A DNA stretch of 64,000 nucleotides from an archaeon. GTDB taxonomy: Archaea > Asgardarchaeota > Thorarchaeia > Thorarchaeales > Thorarchaeaceae. The stretch covers positions 25,821 to 89,820 of the forward strand of contig JAJRZD010000020.1 in NCBI GenBank assembly GCA_024275415.1, read 5' to 3'. Each line of letters opens with the position of its first letter. Positions within the stretch are counted from its first letter, which is position 1. The notes under the pieces were generated by a model. It was not told where the DNA came from, did not search any database, and saw only the letters and a list, made by a program, of their open reading frames with translations. Shown here one piece after another: positions 15,847 through 24,484 of this stretch. Made by a program: the position numbers and the translations under genes.

Positions 15847-17400
15847 TTATCCTTGTTGTTTTTGCTTGTGAATCCTCCATGACAAGGTCAGGGACTTCGG
15901 ATGAGCAGCATAGTACTCGTCCAACCTACGAATGGCAGTGGAATGTGGTGCAGATTTCACTATATCAGGACTTTCTCGTGCCTCTTTTGCGATTTCCCTG
16001 TACACCTCAATCATCAGATCAAGTTCTTCTTTAGATTCAGTTTCTGTAGGTTCTATCATTAATGCCTCATTAACGATTAGCGGGAAGTAGATGGTCGGGG
16101 CGTGAATGCCAAAGTCCAACAACCGTTTCGCAATATCCATAGCAGTGATACCTGTCGATTCCTTGAGAGCCTCAGCAGAGATGACACCCTCGTGCATACG
16201 AGGAGCATCCTTTGAAAAGGGGAGCGTGAACCCATCTAGATTGCTGATATGGTGGGCGACATAGTTCGCATTGAGTACCGCGGTTTCGGATACTTTCTTG
16301 AGACCCTGTTTCCCTAACGCCAGCGCATACGCATAAGCACGAACTAAGACACCAAAGTTGCCATAGTAGGACTGGACATGACCAATAGACTGGGGAAGGT
16401 CATAATCAAAAAAGAAGCTCCCATCATTCCGTTTCCTAATCCTAGGAATTGGAAGGAACTGCTCAAGCTCCTTGACCACGCCAACAGGACCAGCTCCAGG
16501 ACCACCCCCACCATGAGGGGTCGAGAATGTCTTGTGTAGGTTCAGATGTACCACAGCAACACCCATGTCGCCCGGACGGGTGATGCCCATAATCGCATTG
16601 AAATTGGCGCCATCATAGTAGAGTAGGCCCCCCGCATCATGAACAATCCCAGATATCTCCCCGATGTTCTTCTCGAACACTCCGATTGTGTTGGGGTTGG
16701 TCAGCATCAGTCCTGCCGTGCTAGAACCAGCCGCTTCCTTTACTGCATCAAGATCGACGAGTCCTTCCTTGTCTGAGGGAATCACGACAACTTTGTAGCC
16801 GGCCATTGCAGCAGATGCAGGATTGGTTCCATGCGCAGCGTCAGGAATGAGCATCTCAGTTCGTTGCTCACATTCCTCAGATATGCACTTGTGATAGGCA
16901 CGGATGATAAGGACACCTGTGAACTCACCCTGCGCTCCAGCAGCAGGTTGCAATGTGATTGCGCTCATCCCTGTTATCTCAGAGAGCCATTGCTCAAGTT
17001 CCCACATGATCTCTAGCGAGCCCTGTACTTGAGATTCGTCTTGATAGGGATGCGCCCATAAAAAGCTAGACAAATTCGCACTGAACTCATTCTCTGCCGG
17101 ATTGTATTTCATAGTGCAGCTGCCAAGGGGATAGGTGCCCTGAGTGACCGAGAAGTTCATCTGAGACAGGCGCGTGAAGTGTCTGACTACTCTAGGCTCA
17201 GAAACCTCGGGTAGGTTAGGAGCGTGTTTTCTTTTCAGCACATCAGGAATCAGTGTGTCTATATCTCCCACCATGTCGATGATGTCACTGTCAATCGACG
17301 GAAAGGTATGACCAATCATTCCAGGCTCAGACAGTTCAAAGATTAGAGGTTCTTTCCAATACGCCTGCCTAAAGCGCCGAGATGATATCCGGTCAGCCAT
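15847..17400 (-). CDS. gcvPB: Glycine dehydrogenase (decarboxylating) subunit 2
   Basis: PLP-dependent half of the split P-protein of the glycine cleavage system, which decarboxylates glycine and passes aminomethyl to the H-protein lipoyl arm. The PLP lysine lies in HLNLHKTFSTPHGGGGPG, the hallmark of GcvP. Length of 517 residues is normal for the PB subunit. Its ATG overlaps the TAA of gcvPA by one base (TAATG), indicating translational coupling. GcvT and GcvH are not in the window. Confidence 0.95.
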   Translation of the reverse strand: MADRISSRRFRQAYWKEPLIFELSEPGMIGHTFPSIDSDIIDMVGDIDTLIPDVLKRKHAPNLPEVSEPRVVRHFTRLSQMNFSVTQGTYPLGSCTMKYNPAENEFSANLSSFLWAHPYQDESQVQGSLEIMWELEQWLSEITGMSAITLQPAAGAQGEFTGVLIIRAYHKCISEECEQRTEMLIPDAAHGTNPASAAMAGYKVVVIPSDKEGLVDLDAVKEAAGSSTAGLMLTNPNTIGVFEKNIGEISGIVHDAGGLLYYDGANFNAIMGITRPGDMGVAVVHLNLHKTFSTPHGGGGPGAGPVGVVKELEQFLPIPRIRKRNDGSFFFDYDLPQSIGHVQSYYGNFGVLVRAYAYALALGKQGLKKVSETAVLNANYVAHHISNLDGFTLPFSKDAPRMHEGVISAEALKESTGITAMDIAKRLLDFGIHAPTIYFPLIVNEALMIEPTETESKEELDLMIEVYREIAKEARESPDIVKSAPHSTAIRRLDEYYAAHPKSLTLSWRIHKQKQQG

Positions 17401-18791
17401 TATTGCGCACCCTCCATAATATCACTGACAGCTGAAACAAGCTCGTCAATTGTTTCTCTGGTGTGAATCTCCGTAACACACAAGAGCATTGATTCTCCGA
17501 ATTGAGGAAATTGATCCGATAATATGACTCCACCATGAAGATTGCGTTTCAAAAGCTCTTTGTGTACGGTTTCAGCTTTGATGCCTTGAAAGCTGACAAC
17601 GAATTCCTTCCAGAAGGGACCGTCGAGAGCAGGGGCATTGACGCCTTCTATCTGGTCAAGCCTCTTTGCTGCATAGTGTGAATGGTAGAGGATGGTTTCA
17701 CCAAGTTCCCTGAATCCGGACTTTCCCAGTAGAGATGTGTATATGGCTGCTTGAACCGCCATGAGTGCTTGATTCGAACAGATGTTACTTGTCGCCTTTT
17801 CTCGACGAATGTGCTGCTCACGAGCGCTGATAGTAAGGACAAACCCTCGATCATGTGGTTCATTGATTGTCCGAGTCATGCCCACGAGCCGTCCGGGCAT
17901 CTGAAATACAAGTTTGCGATTATTGACACATCCAAAAACACCAAGTAACGGGCCACCATAGGACATTGGAATACCCAGTGGCTGTCCCTCGGATATCACG
18001 ATGTCTGCTCCGTAGTCACCAGGGGAACGGACGACCCCAAGAGAGAGTATGTCGACTCCTGCGATGACCAGAGCGCCTGCATCATGTGCAATACCTGCAA
18101 TCTCATCAACCTGAGTTTCGAAGGTGCCAAGATAAGAGGGGTTCTCAATGTATATTGCCGCCACTGAGGAGTCCATCTTCTCATTCAAATCATCGAGGGA
18201 CATCAATCCGGTTTCATGATCAAAGGCAACGAGTTCAAGGTCGATACCAACTGGCTCGGTGTATGTTTCGGTGACCTTGAGGTGAACTGGGTTCATCGTT
18301 CTTGGAAAGAGCATCTTGTTACGTTTCTTCACGCGTACAGCCATTCGCACAGCTTCTGCAAGAGATGTTGCCATATCGTACATGCTACTATTGACTACAT
18401 CAATGTCAAGCAGTTCCGCCATCAGACTTTGGTATTCAAAAAGCGTTTGGAGCATTCCCTGACTGACCTCTGGCTGATAACTAGTGTATGCAGTAACGAA
18501 TTCTGACCTACTCCCCAACGAAACCACCGCAGCCGGAATATAGTGAGGCGCAACTCCCGCTCCAAGAAAGGCTCTTCCATCATTTACAGGCTTGTTCTTC
18601 CTGCCGAGTTCCAAAATTCTATTCGTAACCTCAATCTCCGAACGCGAATCGGGGATATCGAGATCATGTCCCAAACGAAATTCATCAGGGATGTTTGCGA
18701 AGAGGTCAGTGATATCCTTCATGTCTATTGACCGGAGCATTTCCTGCCGCATCTCGTCTGTCGTAGGAATCCAAGGATGTTTCCAACTCAT
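17400..18791 (-). CDS. gcvPA: Glycine dehydrogenase (decarboxylating) subunit 1
   Basis: First half of the two-subunit P-protein; it shares the PLP-enzyme fold and forms the heterotetramer with GcvPB. Recognisable segments are WIPTTDEMRQEML at the N-terminus, FLGAGVAPHYIPA, YTSYQPEVSQGMLQTLFEYQ, and GQPLGIPMSYGGPLLGVFG. The start is set at the ATG at 18791, which begins MSWKHPWIPTT and matches the family; the frame is open further upstream (to 18920) but that extension is not family-like. It is upstream of gcvPB in the same operon. Confidence 0.94.
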   Translation of the reverse strand: MSWKHPWIPTTDEMRQEMLRSIDMKDITDLFANIPDEFRLGHDLDIPDSRSEIEVTNRILELGRKNKPVNDGRAFLGAGVAPHYIPAAVVSLGSRSEFVTAYTSYQPEVSQGMLQTLFEYQSLMAELLDIDVVNSSMYDMATSLAEAVRMAVRVKKRNKMLFPRTMNPVHLKVTETYTEPVGIDLELVAFDHETGLMSLDDLNEKMDSSVAAIYIENPSYLGTFETQVDEIAGIAHDAGALVIAGVDILSLGVVRSPGDYGADIVISEGQPLGIPMSYGGPLLGVFGCVNNRKLVFQMPGRLVGMTRTINEPHDRGFVLTISAREQHIRREKATSNICSNQALMAVQAAIYTSLLGKSGFRELGETILYHSHYAAKRLDQIEGVNAPALDGPFWKEFVVSFQGIKAETVHKELLKRNLHGGVILSDQFPQFGESMLLCVTEIHTRETIDELVSAVSDIMEGAQ

Positions 18792-18944
18792 TGGTATCCA
18801 CACCATCGTCCTGTTGGTGATTCTCTCGAAAACTATCTGCCAATTAGACTTTTGCATTGTCCTGCAAAAAAAGATCTGAACCAGTCGCATGATTTTTAAA
18901 CAGAGCAAATATCTGCACACGCCAGTTCATAGGTGGACAGATGC

Positions 18945-19265
18945 ATGAAGCAATGGCTTATGGAAATCCTTGCGTGTCCTGCAGAGAATTGTGGGAACAA
19001 GTTGAACCTTGATGTGTTCACGAGTCATGTGGTCAAAACAAACACAGAAGAGGTCAAAGAAATCGATGAGGCATTGATAGTCTGTCCAAAATGCGGTCGA
19101 TGGTATCCTGTCATTGAAGGGATCGCCTGCATGTTACCCGATCATCTCCGGATGAGCGGAAAACAGAGAGTCGAGGAAACAAAGTTCCTCCAAAGATGGA
19201 AAGACAAACTGGATTCCTCAATTCTCAACGAGGGAAAGCCTTTTGGTCTTACATCCACCTCGTAG
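18945..19265 (+). CDS. Trm112-family zinc-binding protein
   Basis: Trm112 is a small activator that stabilises several RNA and protein methyltransferases. The family start MKQWLMEILACPAENC and the second pair in LIVCPKCGRWYPVIEGIACML (only part shown is conserved: CPKCGRWYPVIEGI) form a zinc-ribbon-like core. The protein has an extra C-terminal helix of about 35 residues. The ATG at 18945 follows AGGTGGACAG; the frame could also begin at the GTG of that ribosome site (18933). It is divergent from gcvPA and just before tRNA-Gln. Confidence 0.82.
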   Translation: MKQWLMEILACPAENCGNKLNLDVFTSHVVKTNTEEVKEIDEALIVCPKCGRWYPVIEGIACMLPDHLRMSGKQRVEETKFLQRWKDKLDSSILNEGKPFGLTSTS

Positions 19266-19272
19266 AGTCACT

Positions 19273-19380
19273 AGCCCCGTGGTGTAGCGGTCAATCATAT
19301 CGGGTTTTGGAGTCGCATAGACTCATTCTATGCGATGAAAGTCCCCGGTGACCCAGGTTCGAGTCCTGGCGGGGCTACCA
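19273..19380 (+). tRNA. tRNA-Gln (anticodon UUG) with canonical 37/38 intron, CCA encoded
   Basis: Acceptor arms AGCCCCG (19273-19279) and CGGGGCT (19370-19376) pair fully, then A73 and CCA. The D-arm and GTGTAGCGGTCAATCAT block match archaeal tRNA-Gln. The anticodon loop reads TTTTGG with anticodon TTG at 19307-19309. The T-arm is CCAGG-TTCGAGT-CCTGG. A 32-base intron interrupts the anticodon loop after position 37. Confidence 0.93.
19311..19342 (+). other. Canonical tRNA intron of tRNA-Gln
   Basis: Thirty-two bases inserted after G37 in the anticodon loop, containing the perfect 8-base stem TCGCATAG/CTATGCGA. Removal restores an anticodon stem TCGGG/CCCGG. This is the usual position for archaeal bulge-helix-bulge introns. 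Confidence 0.8.
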
Positions 19381-19409
19381 CTTCAACCTGCGTCATCGGT
19401 TAGTGGGAA

Positions 19410-20246
19410 CTACTCTCTTGGTACACTGCTAACCAAGTCACGATGAAGACGTTTCACTTGCGAGAGTACTAGACGTTCACCATTGACAAGCACCTCGACA
19501 TTGATGTGCTCTTTAAGACCGCTTGTAGATAGCTTTTTCATGAGAACACCTTCGACTTGGAACACACCAGCGGGGTTATCCATAGCTACTGTAATCCGCA
19601 TGGGTTTGTCAGTTCCTTTCTCGAGGTGGACATCTTGAATAGCCATAGCACTTACGCTATGAATGTCAACCTTGCCTTTATGAAAGGGAACCATTGTGCG
19701 CCCCTTGCTCATATCCGAGCCATCTCCAATCTTTGTGACACCAGCCTCAAAGGTCAGACATTGAATGTCATCATCATGAGAGTAGATTCCGTGGAGGATG
19801 GCCGAGAGAATATCAGTGGACTTCCCAGGGTCATCATAGATGTGATCCAGCTTCTTCTCCAGAATGGGAGCTGCAAGATGTATTGCGGCCTGGTAGTGCT
19901 CTTTCCGGTGTATCACCATTCCAAGATCGTGAAGATATGTCGATGAAAGAACAACCAGTCGTGCGTCATCGGAGTCGCCGATACCTTCTGCGACGATATT
20001 GGGTTTGAACGTTTCGTCTAGGATGTCAAAGGCACGTAATGCATTCCAAGTTGCCACTTCAGCATGGACATGCCCATGATCAGTGTACCCTAATCGTGCG
20101 ACAGCCATCCGATTTGCTGTGCGCAGATAGGATTGGACGCGCGGAGAACCGCTGAGATATTGGTACATCTCAAGGGATTTCGTGTTCGGCTTCAACAGTG
20201 TGCGAGGGCTTACTTTCTCTCGATTGAAGGGTTCGGTGGAATTCAT
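19410..20246 (-). CDS. HD-domain metal-dependent phosphohydrolase
   Basis: A 278-residue archaeal HD-superfamily protein. The conserved His/Asp positions are seen as GYTDHGHVHAEVA (about residues 53-65), SSTYLHDLGM (the HD pair, about 102-111) and a later HGIYSHDD. The C-terminal third is a beta-rich appendage (MRITVAMDNPAGVFQVEGVL). HD proteins hydrolyse nucleotides or cyclic nucleotides; the substrate here is unknown. It lies 63 bases after the large ribophorin-like gene on the same strand and may share its transcript. Confidence 0.8.
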   Translation of the reverse strand: MNSTEPFNREKVSPRTLLKPNTKSLEMYQYLSGSPRVQSYLRTANRMAVARLGYTDHGHVHAEVATWNALRAFDILDETFKPNIVAEGIGDSDDARLVVLSSTYLHDLGMVIHRKEHYQAAIHLAAPILEKKLDHIYDDPGKSTDILSAILHGIYSHDDDIQCLTFEAGVTKIGDGSDMSKGRTMVPFHKGKVDIHSVSAMAIQDVHLEKGTDKPMRITVAMDNPAGVFQVEGVLMKKLSTSGLKEHINVEVLVNGERLVLSQVKRLHRDLVSSVPRE

Positions 20247-20308
20247 AATAAAAGACCCCGAGGGACTCTAGAGGAGTCCCTAGGAGCTGATAAGGATTCC
20301 GCAAGGGA

Positions 20309-23266
20309 CTATATTTCGCCAGCTTCTTCCTGGAAGGTCAGAAGAATCCTATCAGTTGCTGTTGTGGCTTTCTTGATAGTCTTGAGATAATCCTGACGCG
20401 ACTTCTCAAACGCAGCACGGCTTATCTTTTGCTTCTTCTTTCTCAGGAGGAGCTGACGAAGACCAGCCTTGGCACCCTCGATTTTCTCGTCTTGAAGTTC
20501 GAGTTGAGATATGAGATCGCGATACCGTGCACCATGTTGAATCAAGCTCTCCTTTAGTTTCGGTAGAGCTTTGTCCACCTCATTCATCTGATTCTTGATA
20601 TCTCGTTCTCGGATCATGAACTCTTTCTTAGTGACCTTGCCTTTTCTCCTTGCAGATTCGAGCTTTTCCAACTCAAGGTTCAACGAAACCTTCTTTGAAT
20701 AGGTCTTTGCAAATTCTGACAGGAGCTCGATAGGTGCACCAGCCTGTCGGGTTTCTACGTGGCTGTCAGTTCGGTCTTCTGCACCGGATGATGATTCGAT
20801 AAAGCCCCATCGCCGATATGCCACAAAGATTGACGCAATGAAACCAATAATCATTGCAAAGACAACAGGACGTGATGCAGAACCGATTGATATGCTATAT
20901 ACTAACACAATCTGAGGTGGGTTATACCTAGTTGTGTTGTACTTGGTAAACCGAAGAGTGGCATCAAACACACCATGGAGCAACCGATAATCCCCACTCA
21001 CAGATTTTACATCAATGGCTGGAGAGAGAACGACATCTACAACATGGGTCTGGACAAGAGTGTCGCCGAATGTCCCCATGGGTAGTGATAGGATGGTTCC
21101 GCTGGTGTTTGTTTGAATATAAGATTCCATCTGCACGGTATAGTCAATATAGAACGTGTAAGAGTAGCCAGGGAGAAAACCTTTCTCTCCAAATCGATCT
21201 TTCTGAAGGTTAATCTGAAGCTTGAGTGTGGAGTTCAAATCCCACTCACCAGTGGGTTGCGAGTTCGCAAGAATACCGACCTCATCGAATATCTTCACGG
21301 ATGGGACATATTCAGGCAACGTGAAGAGGAGGATGCTCTCTTTTGCAGGACCTATGTTTCTCATAGATATCTCTTCATGAAAACGCATGTATCCCCAAGG
21401 GTCTATAGTAACCCTTGTGTACCTGTCCGCGAGAATCAATGGGGTGTATGAGGTCATCTCAAAGCTGAAAGACTCACTCTGCATGGGGAGCAAGTTATGC
21501 CAGACGCCTTCTGGAGTGTCAGTAAGGAGTGTATCACCACTCCTAAAGGCAAGTATCAGCTGAGCGGTTCTGAGTACGTAGGGAACCATTGGATATTTCA
21601 TGAACTCGACTTCATAGGTATTCTCATCAAAATCAATGAGTGTATGAAGTGAGTGGAATTGGAAGGTTATTGTGAATCGATAGGTGCGACCGTAATCAAC
21701 AGCTTGGAACATATACACGCGCCAGTGATAGAGTCCCTGATAGTCCTCAAGTCGGACTATTTCGAGCGCGTTCTCGTCAGAATCGGCAGCACTTATGTCT
21801 AATAGGCGGTCACCATATTCTGCGGGGAGGAATATCTCGAGGGCATTGATAGGTGCAGAGCCGTTGTTCCTCACATCATAAACATCACGGACCTCAGTGG
21901 TATGGTAAAACTTTGTGGCCACGGTTCGTTCCACATCAAGTTTCATCCCTAGGAGTGGGAGGTATGGACGGTCAATGACAATCTCTACGGACTGAACTGT
22001 CGTCACATTCGAGGGGTCTGTTGCGTTGACGAGGATAGTATGAGTGCCTTCATCTATTTCTGTAAGGTCAAGTGACGTTTCCCAAAGACCCGTCTGGAAG
22101 TCATAAGTTATCTCTGTCCATTCGTCATCATCCAATCGATAGAAGGTTCTTCGAACCCATGAGTTGTCTGACACGTTCAGAGAAAGATCTGCCACATATC
22201 CAAGCGTGGCATTTGCTTCAGGACTGTTGATCTGAATAGTGGGGCCTTCATTTGGAGTGAAAGAAGTCATAGGAGTTGCAGCCCATGCGGTATGTTGTGC
22301 CGGCAACTCAGAGATATCCTCACTACTGCCATACATGAGCATGAACGGATATGACAGATCAGTTGCATTGGTTAGAGGGATATCATCAGGATCTGTGCTA
22401 TTCATCAGAATGAAGTACTCGAGTTGTGTTTTCGTCCCATCGTCGCTTCCGTCTGCAGAGATAATCCTACTCTGGTTTGCATCGGGCTGGTGTTGAAAGG
22501 TACTAATTCCATGTTCATCGCTGTATTCGATGTCGCTTGCAAGAGCTGGATTGCTGAATTCGTTGTTGATACGGGTAACAGTTATGATATACTCCAAATC
22601 CTGCCCATACATCGGATGCGATGGTTCGTTGTATGCCTCCTCAGCAGGAATGATAAAGTGCTTTGTTTCACCAATCCTCATCCCAATGATGGCATCCTTG
22701 TAACCTTGTAAGAGACTCTCGTCACCGATAGGGGTTGTCGAATCATCATTCGGGACATTACCTTCTTCAACAAGAGTGCCATTCCTCAGTTTGAGGATGT
22801 AGTGAACCGTAACTACATCAGATGCCTTGACTCTGGTATAGGTCTGATGAGGAGTCCCAGGGGCATAGCCGAAAATCAAATCCGAATTGTTTAGACCATC
22901 TGACCGGAAATCATCGGTATAGTTCTTCCATCCTAGAGCGATCCAACCAGATGTCGCAGCCTCAAGGCCCACAAAAAGGACTGACGAATTATGTTCCATG
23001 TACACGGTGATACCGGTCACAGGATCTGTGTAGGACGACGAATATTCCGTAGGGTCAATAATCCCATCAGCACGGCCAAAATGTTCGTCAACATAGGGGA
23101 TGGATAGATTGACAGAAGATTCAGCTAGCGCTATTGATGGGGCAGGATCAGATATCGTTGTGCTTCTGTCCCATCCATCATTATCTAGGGTAAGTAGCAT
23201 GACACTGTTGCTAAGTAGAAGTGTCAATAGTATGAGAATCGCTGCTCTTTGTTTAAACAGACCCAA
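20309..23266 (-). CDS. Large surface membrane protein: DOMON-like, FKBP, Ig-like and ribophorin I-like modules, TM and coiled coil
   Basis: A 985-residue protein. Order seen: signal peptide (about 7-27); DOMON-like strands (about 60-135, with VLFVGLEAATSGWIALGW); an FKBP-type prolyl isomerase domain (about 146-233: VVTVHYILKLRNGTLVEEG, GYKDAIIGMRIGETKHF, LEYIITVTRI) set inside it; more DOMON-like sequence (about 280-335); an Ig-like domain (341-432); two tandem beta domains (about 440-790) resembling ribophorin I, a subunit of the eukaryotic oligosaccharyltransferase (DVYDVRNNGSAPINALEIFLP and YPMVPYVLRTAQLIL); one membrane helix (798-817); and a cytosolic coiled coil (845-985). TTG start behind AACGGTGAT. 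The ribophorin call is by pattern; Asgard archaea are known to have ribophorin homologues. Confidence 0.65.
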   Translation of the reverse strand: MGLFKQRAAILILLTLLLSNSVMLLTLDNDGWDRSTTISDPAPSIALAESSVNLSIPYVDEHFGRADGIIDPTEYSSSYTDPVTGITVYMEHNSSVLFVGLEAATSGWIALGWKNYTDDFRSDGLNNSDLIFGYAPGTPHQTYTRVKASDVVTVHYILKLRNGTLVEEGNVPNDDSTTPIGDESLLQGYKDAIIGMRIGETKHFIIPAEEAYNEPSHPMYGQDLEYIITVTRINNEFSNPALASDIEYSDEHGISTFQHQPDANQSRIISADGSDDGTKTQLEYFILMNSTDPDDIPLTNATDLSYPFMLMYGSSEDISELPAQHTAWAATPMTSFTPNEGPTIQINSPEANATLGYVADLSLNVSDNSWVRRTFYRLDDDEWTEITYDFQTGLWETSLDLTEIDEGTHTILVNATDPSNVTTVQSVEIVIDRPYLPLLGMKLDVERTVATKFYHTTEVRDVYDVRNNGSAPINALEIFLPAEYGDRLLDISAADSDENALEIVRLEDYQGLYHWRVYMFQAVDYGRTYRFTITFQFHSLHTLIDFDENTYEVEFMKYPMVPYVLRTAQLILAFRSGDTLLTDTPEGVWHNLLPMQSESFSFEMTSYTPLILADRYTRVTIDPWGYMRFHEEISMRNIGPAKESILLFTLPEYVPSVKIFDEVGILANSQPTGEWDLNSTLKLQINLQKDRFGEKGFLPGYSYTFYIDYTVQMESYIQTNTSGTILSLPMGTFGDTLVQTHVVDVVLSPAIDVKSVSGDYRLLHGVFDATLRFTKYNTTRYNPPQIVLVYSISIGSASRPVVFAMIIGFIASIFVAYRRWGFIESSSGAEDRTDSHVETRQAGAPIELLSEFAKTYSKKVSLNLELEKLESARRKGKVTKKEFMIRERDIKNQMNEVDKALPKLKESLIQHGARYRDLISQLELQDEKIEGAKAGLRQLLLRKKKQKISRAAFEKSRQDYLKTIKKATTATDRILLTFQEEAGEI

Positions 23267-23448
23267 TACAGATCACCGTTTATTATTCTGATAGATAATG
23301 GTCTAGTTTGCCAGACCACGAACAATGCGCACGAATTTCGAGTCCGTTAAAATAGTTTCCGTTAGATTAGGCATTGTACCTAAAAGCAGCAATACCTAAA
23401 AACCGTTAAATGGTGTTCGAATCAGGTGTGTGAGAGGTCGAATCACAA

Positions 23449-24465
23449 ATGCTCTTGATGCTGATGGTTGCACTGGTTTCCTTTGTTATCGTCGTGATGT
23501 TCATGCCAGGAACGATAAGGATGCTCCGAGAGAAGGATATCGTTGGCATCGATGTGCACAAACACAATAAACCTGAGGTGCCCAAAGGCGGAGGTTTCGT
23601 GTTTCTCTTTGCAATAGTGGCATCAATTCTAGTAGTCATTGGTGTAACAACATTCCAAGAGGGCAACGTGAACCCAGGACTTCTAGCAGCATTGGTTTCA
23701 ATACTGATGGCGGGGATGATAGGCCTTCTAGATGACACCTTCGATTTCAGGAATCGCACAAAGGTCGTACTTCCACTTGTCGCTTCCATACCAATCATTG
23801 CAATGCAAGTAGGCACAACAAAGATGGACATCCCTCTCATTGGCACTATTGATTTAGGAATAATATACCCCCTGATTGTAGTCCCATTGATGATGACGTT
23901 CATTATCGATTCCACGAACATGTACGGAGGAATGAATGGACTAGAATCAATCTTGGCTGCGATAAATGCCTCTGCGATTGTGATGTTTCTCGTCTTGAAG
24001 ACAGTACTGTTTCAGGACACAATCTCCAGTGGACAAGCAGATGCAGGAATTGTCGCAGGAGCACTATTGGGGGCTTCAATCGGATTTCTCATCTTCAACT
24101 GGTATCCGGCAAAGGTGCTCCCCGGGGATGTAGGAAGACTTGCACTCGGTGCAACTATTGCTTCTGCATTGATCTTGGGGAACATGGATCGCCTCGCGGT
24201 GATGCTCTATGCACCGTTCATGTTCAATTTCTTGCTCTATCTCATATATCGTGTTCATGTGAAAAGAACAGGAAAAGAATGGACCAAATTCGCAAAGCCA
24301 AGAGAGGATGGCACTCTTGAGGTTGTGGGCCCCTACACAATGTATTGGCTGTTGCCACATCTCTCGAAGAAGGTAACTGAAAGATTGAACGTGGTGATGC
24401 TTGCGCTCCTTCAGGCATTGCTTGCCTATGGTACAATCTATTTGATATTATTCCCGGTATTCTGA
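23449..24465 (+). CDS. UDP-GlcNAc:polyprenyl-phosphate GlcNAc-1-phosphate transferase (ALG7/MraY family, GT4-type)
   Basis: Polytopic membrane enzyme that starts a lipid-linked oligosaccharide. About ten hydrophobic segments. Catalytic motifs: GLLDD (cytosolic Asp pair, about residue 95), the NMYGGMNGLE loop (about 163-172), and NWYPAKVLPGDVG (about 222-234). A cytosolic loop near residues 265-285 (VHVKRTGKEWTKF) fits the eukaryote-like DPAGT1/ALG7 branch better than bacterial MraY. It is divergent from the ribophorin-like gene, 182 bases away, which supports a role in N-glycosylation. Confidence 0.87.
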   Translation: MLLMLMVALVSFVIVVMFMPGTIRMLREKDIVGIDVHKHNKPEVPKGGGFVFLFAIVASILVVIGVTTFQEGNVNPGLLAALVSILMAGMIGLLDDTFDFRNRTKVVLPLVASIPIIAMQVGTTKMDIPLIGTIDLGIIYPLIVVPLMMTFIIDSTNMYGGMNGLESILAAINASAIVMFLVLKTVLFQDTISSGQADAGIVAGALLGASIGFLIFNWYPAKVLPGDVGRLALGATIASALILGNMDRLAVMLYAPFMFNFLLYLIYRVHVKRTGKEWTKFAKPREDGTLEVVGPYTMYWLLPHLSKKVTERLNVVMLALLQALLAYGTIYLILFPVF

Positions 24466-24484
24466 GAAACAGGACAATGGAACC

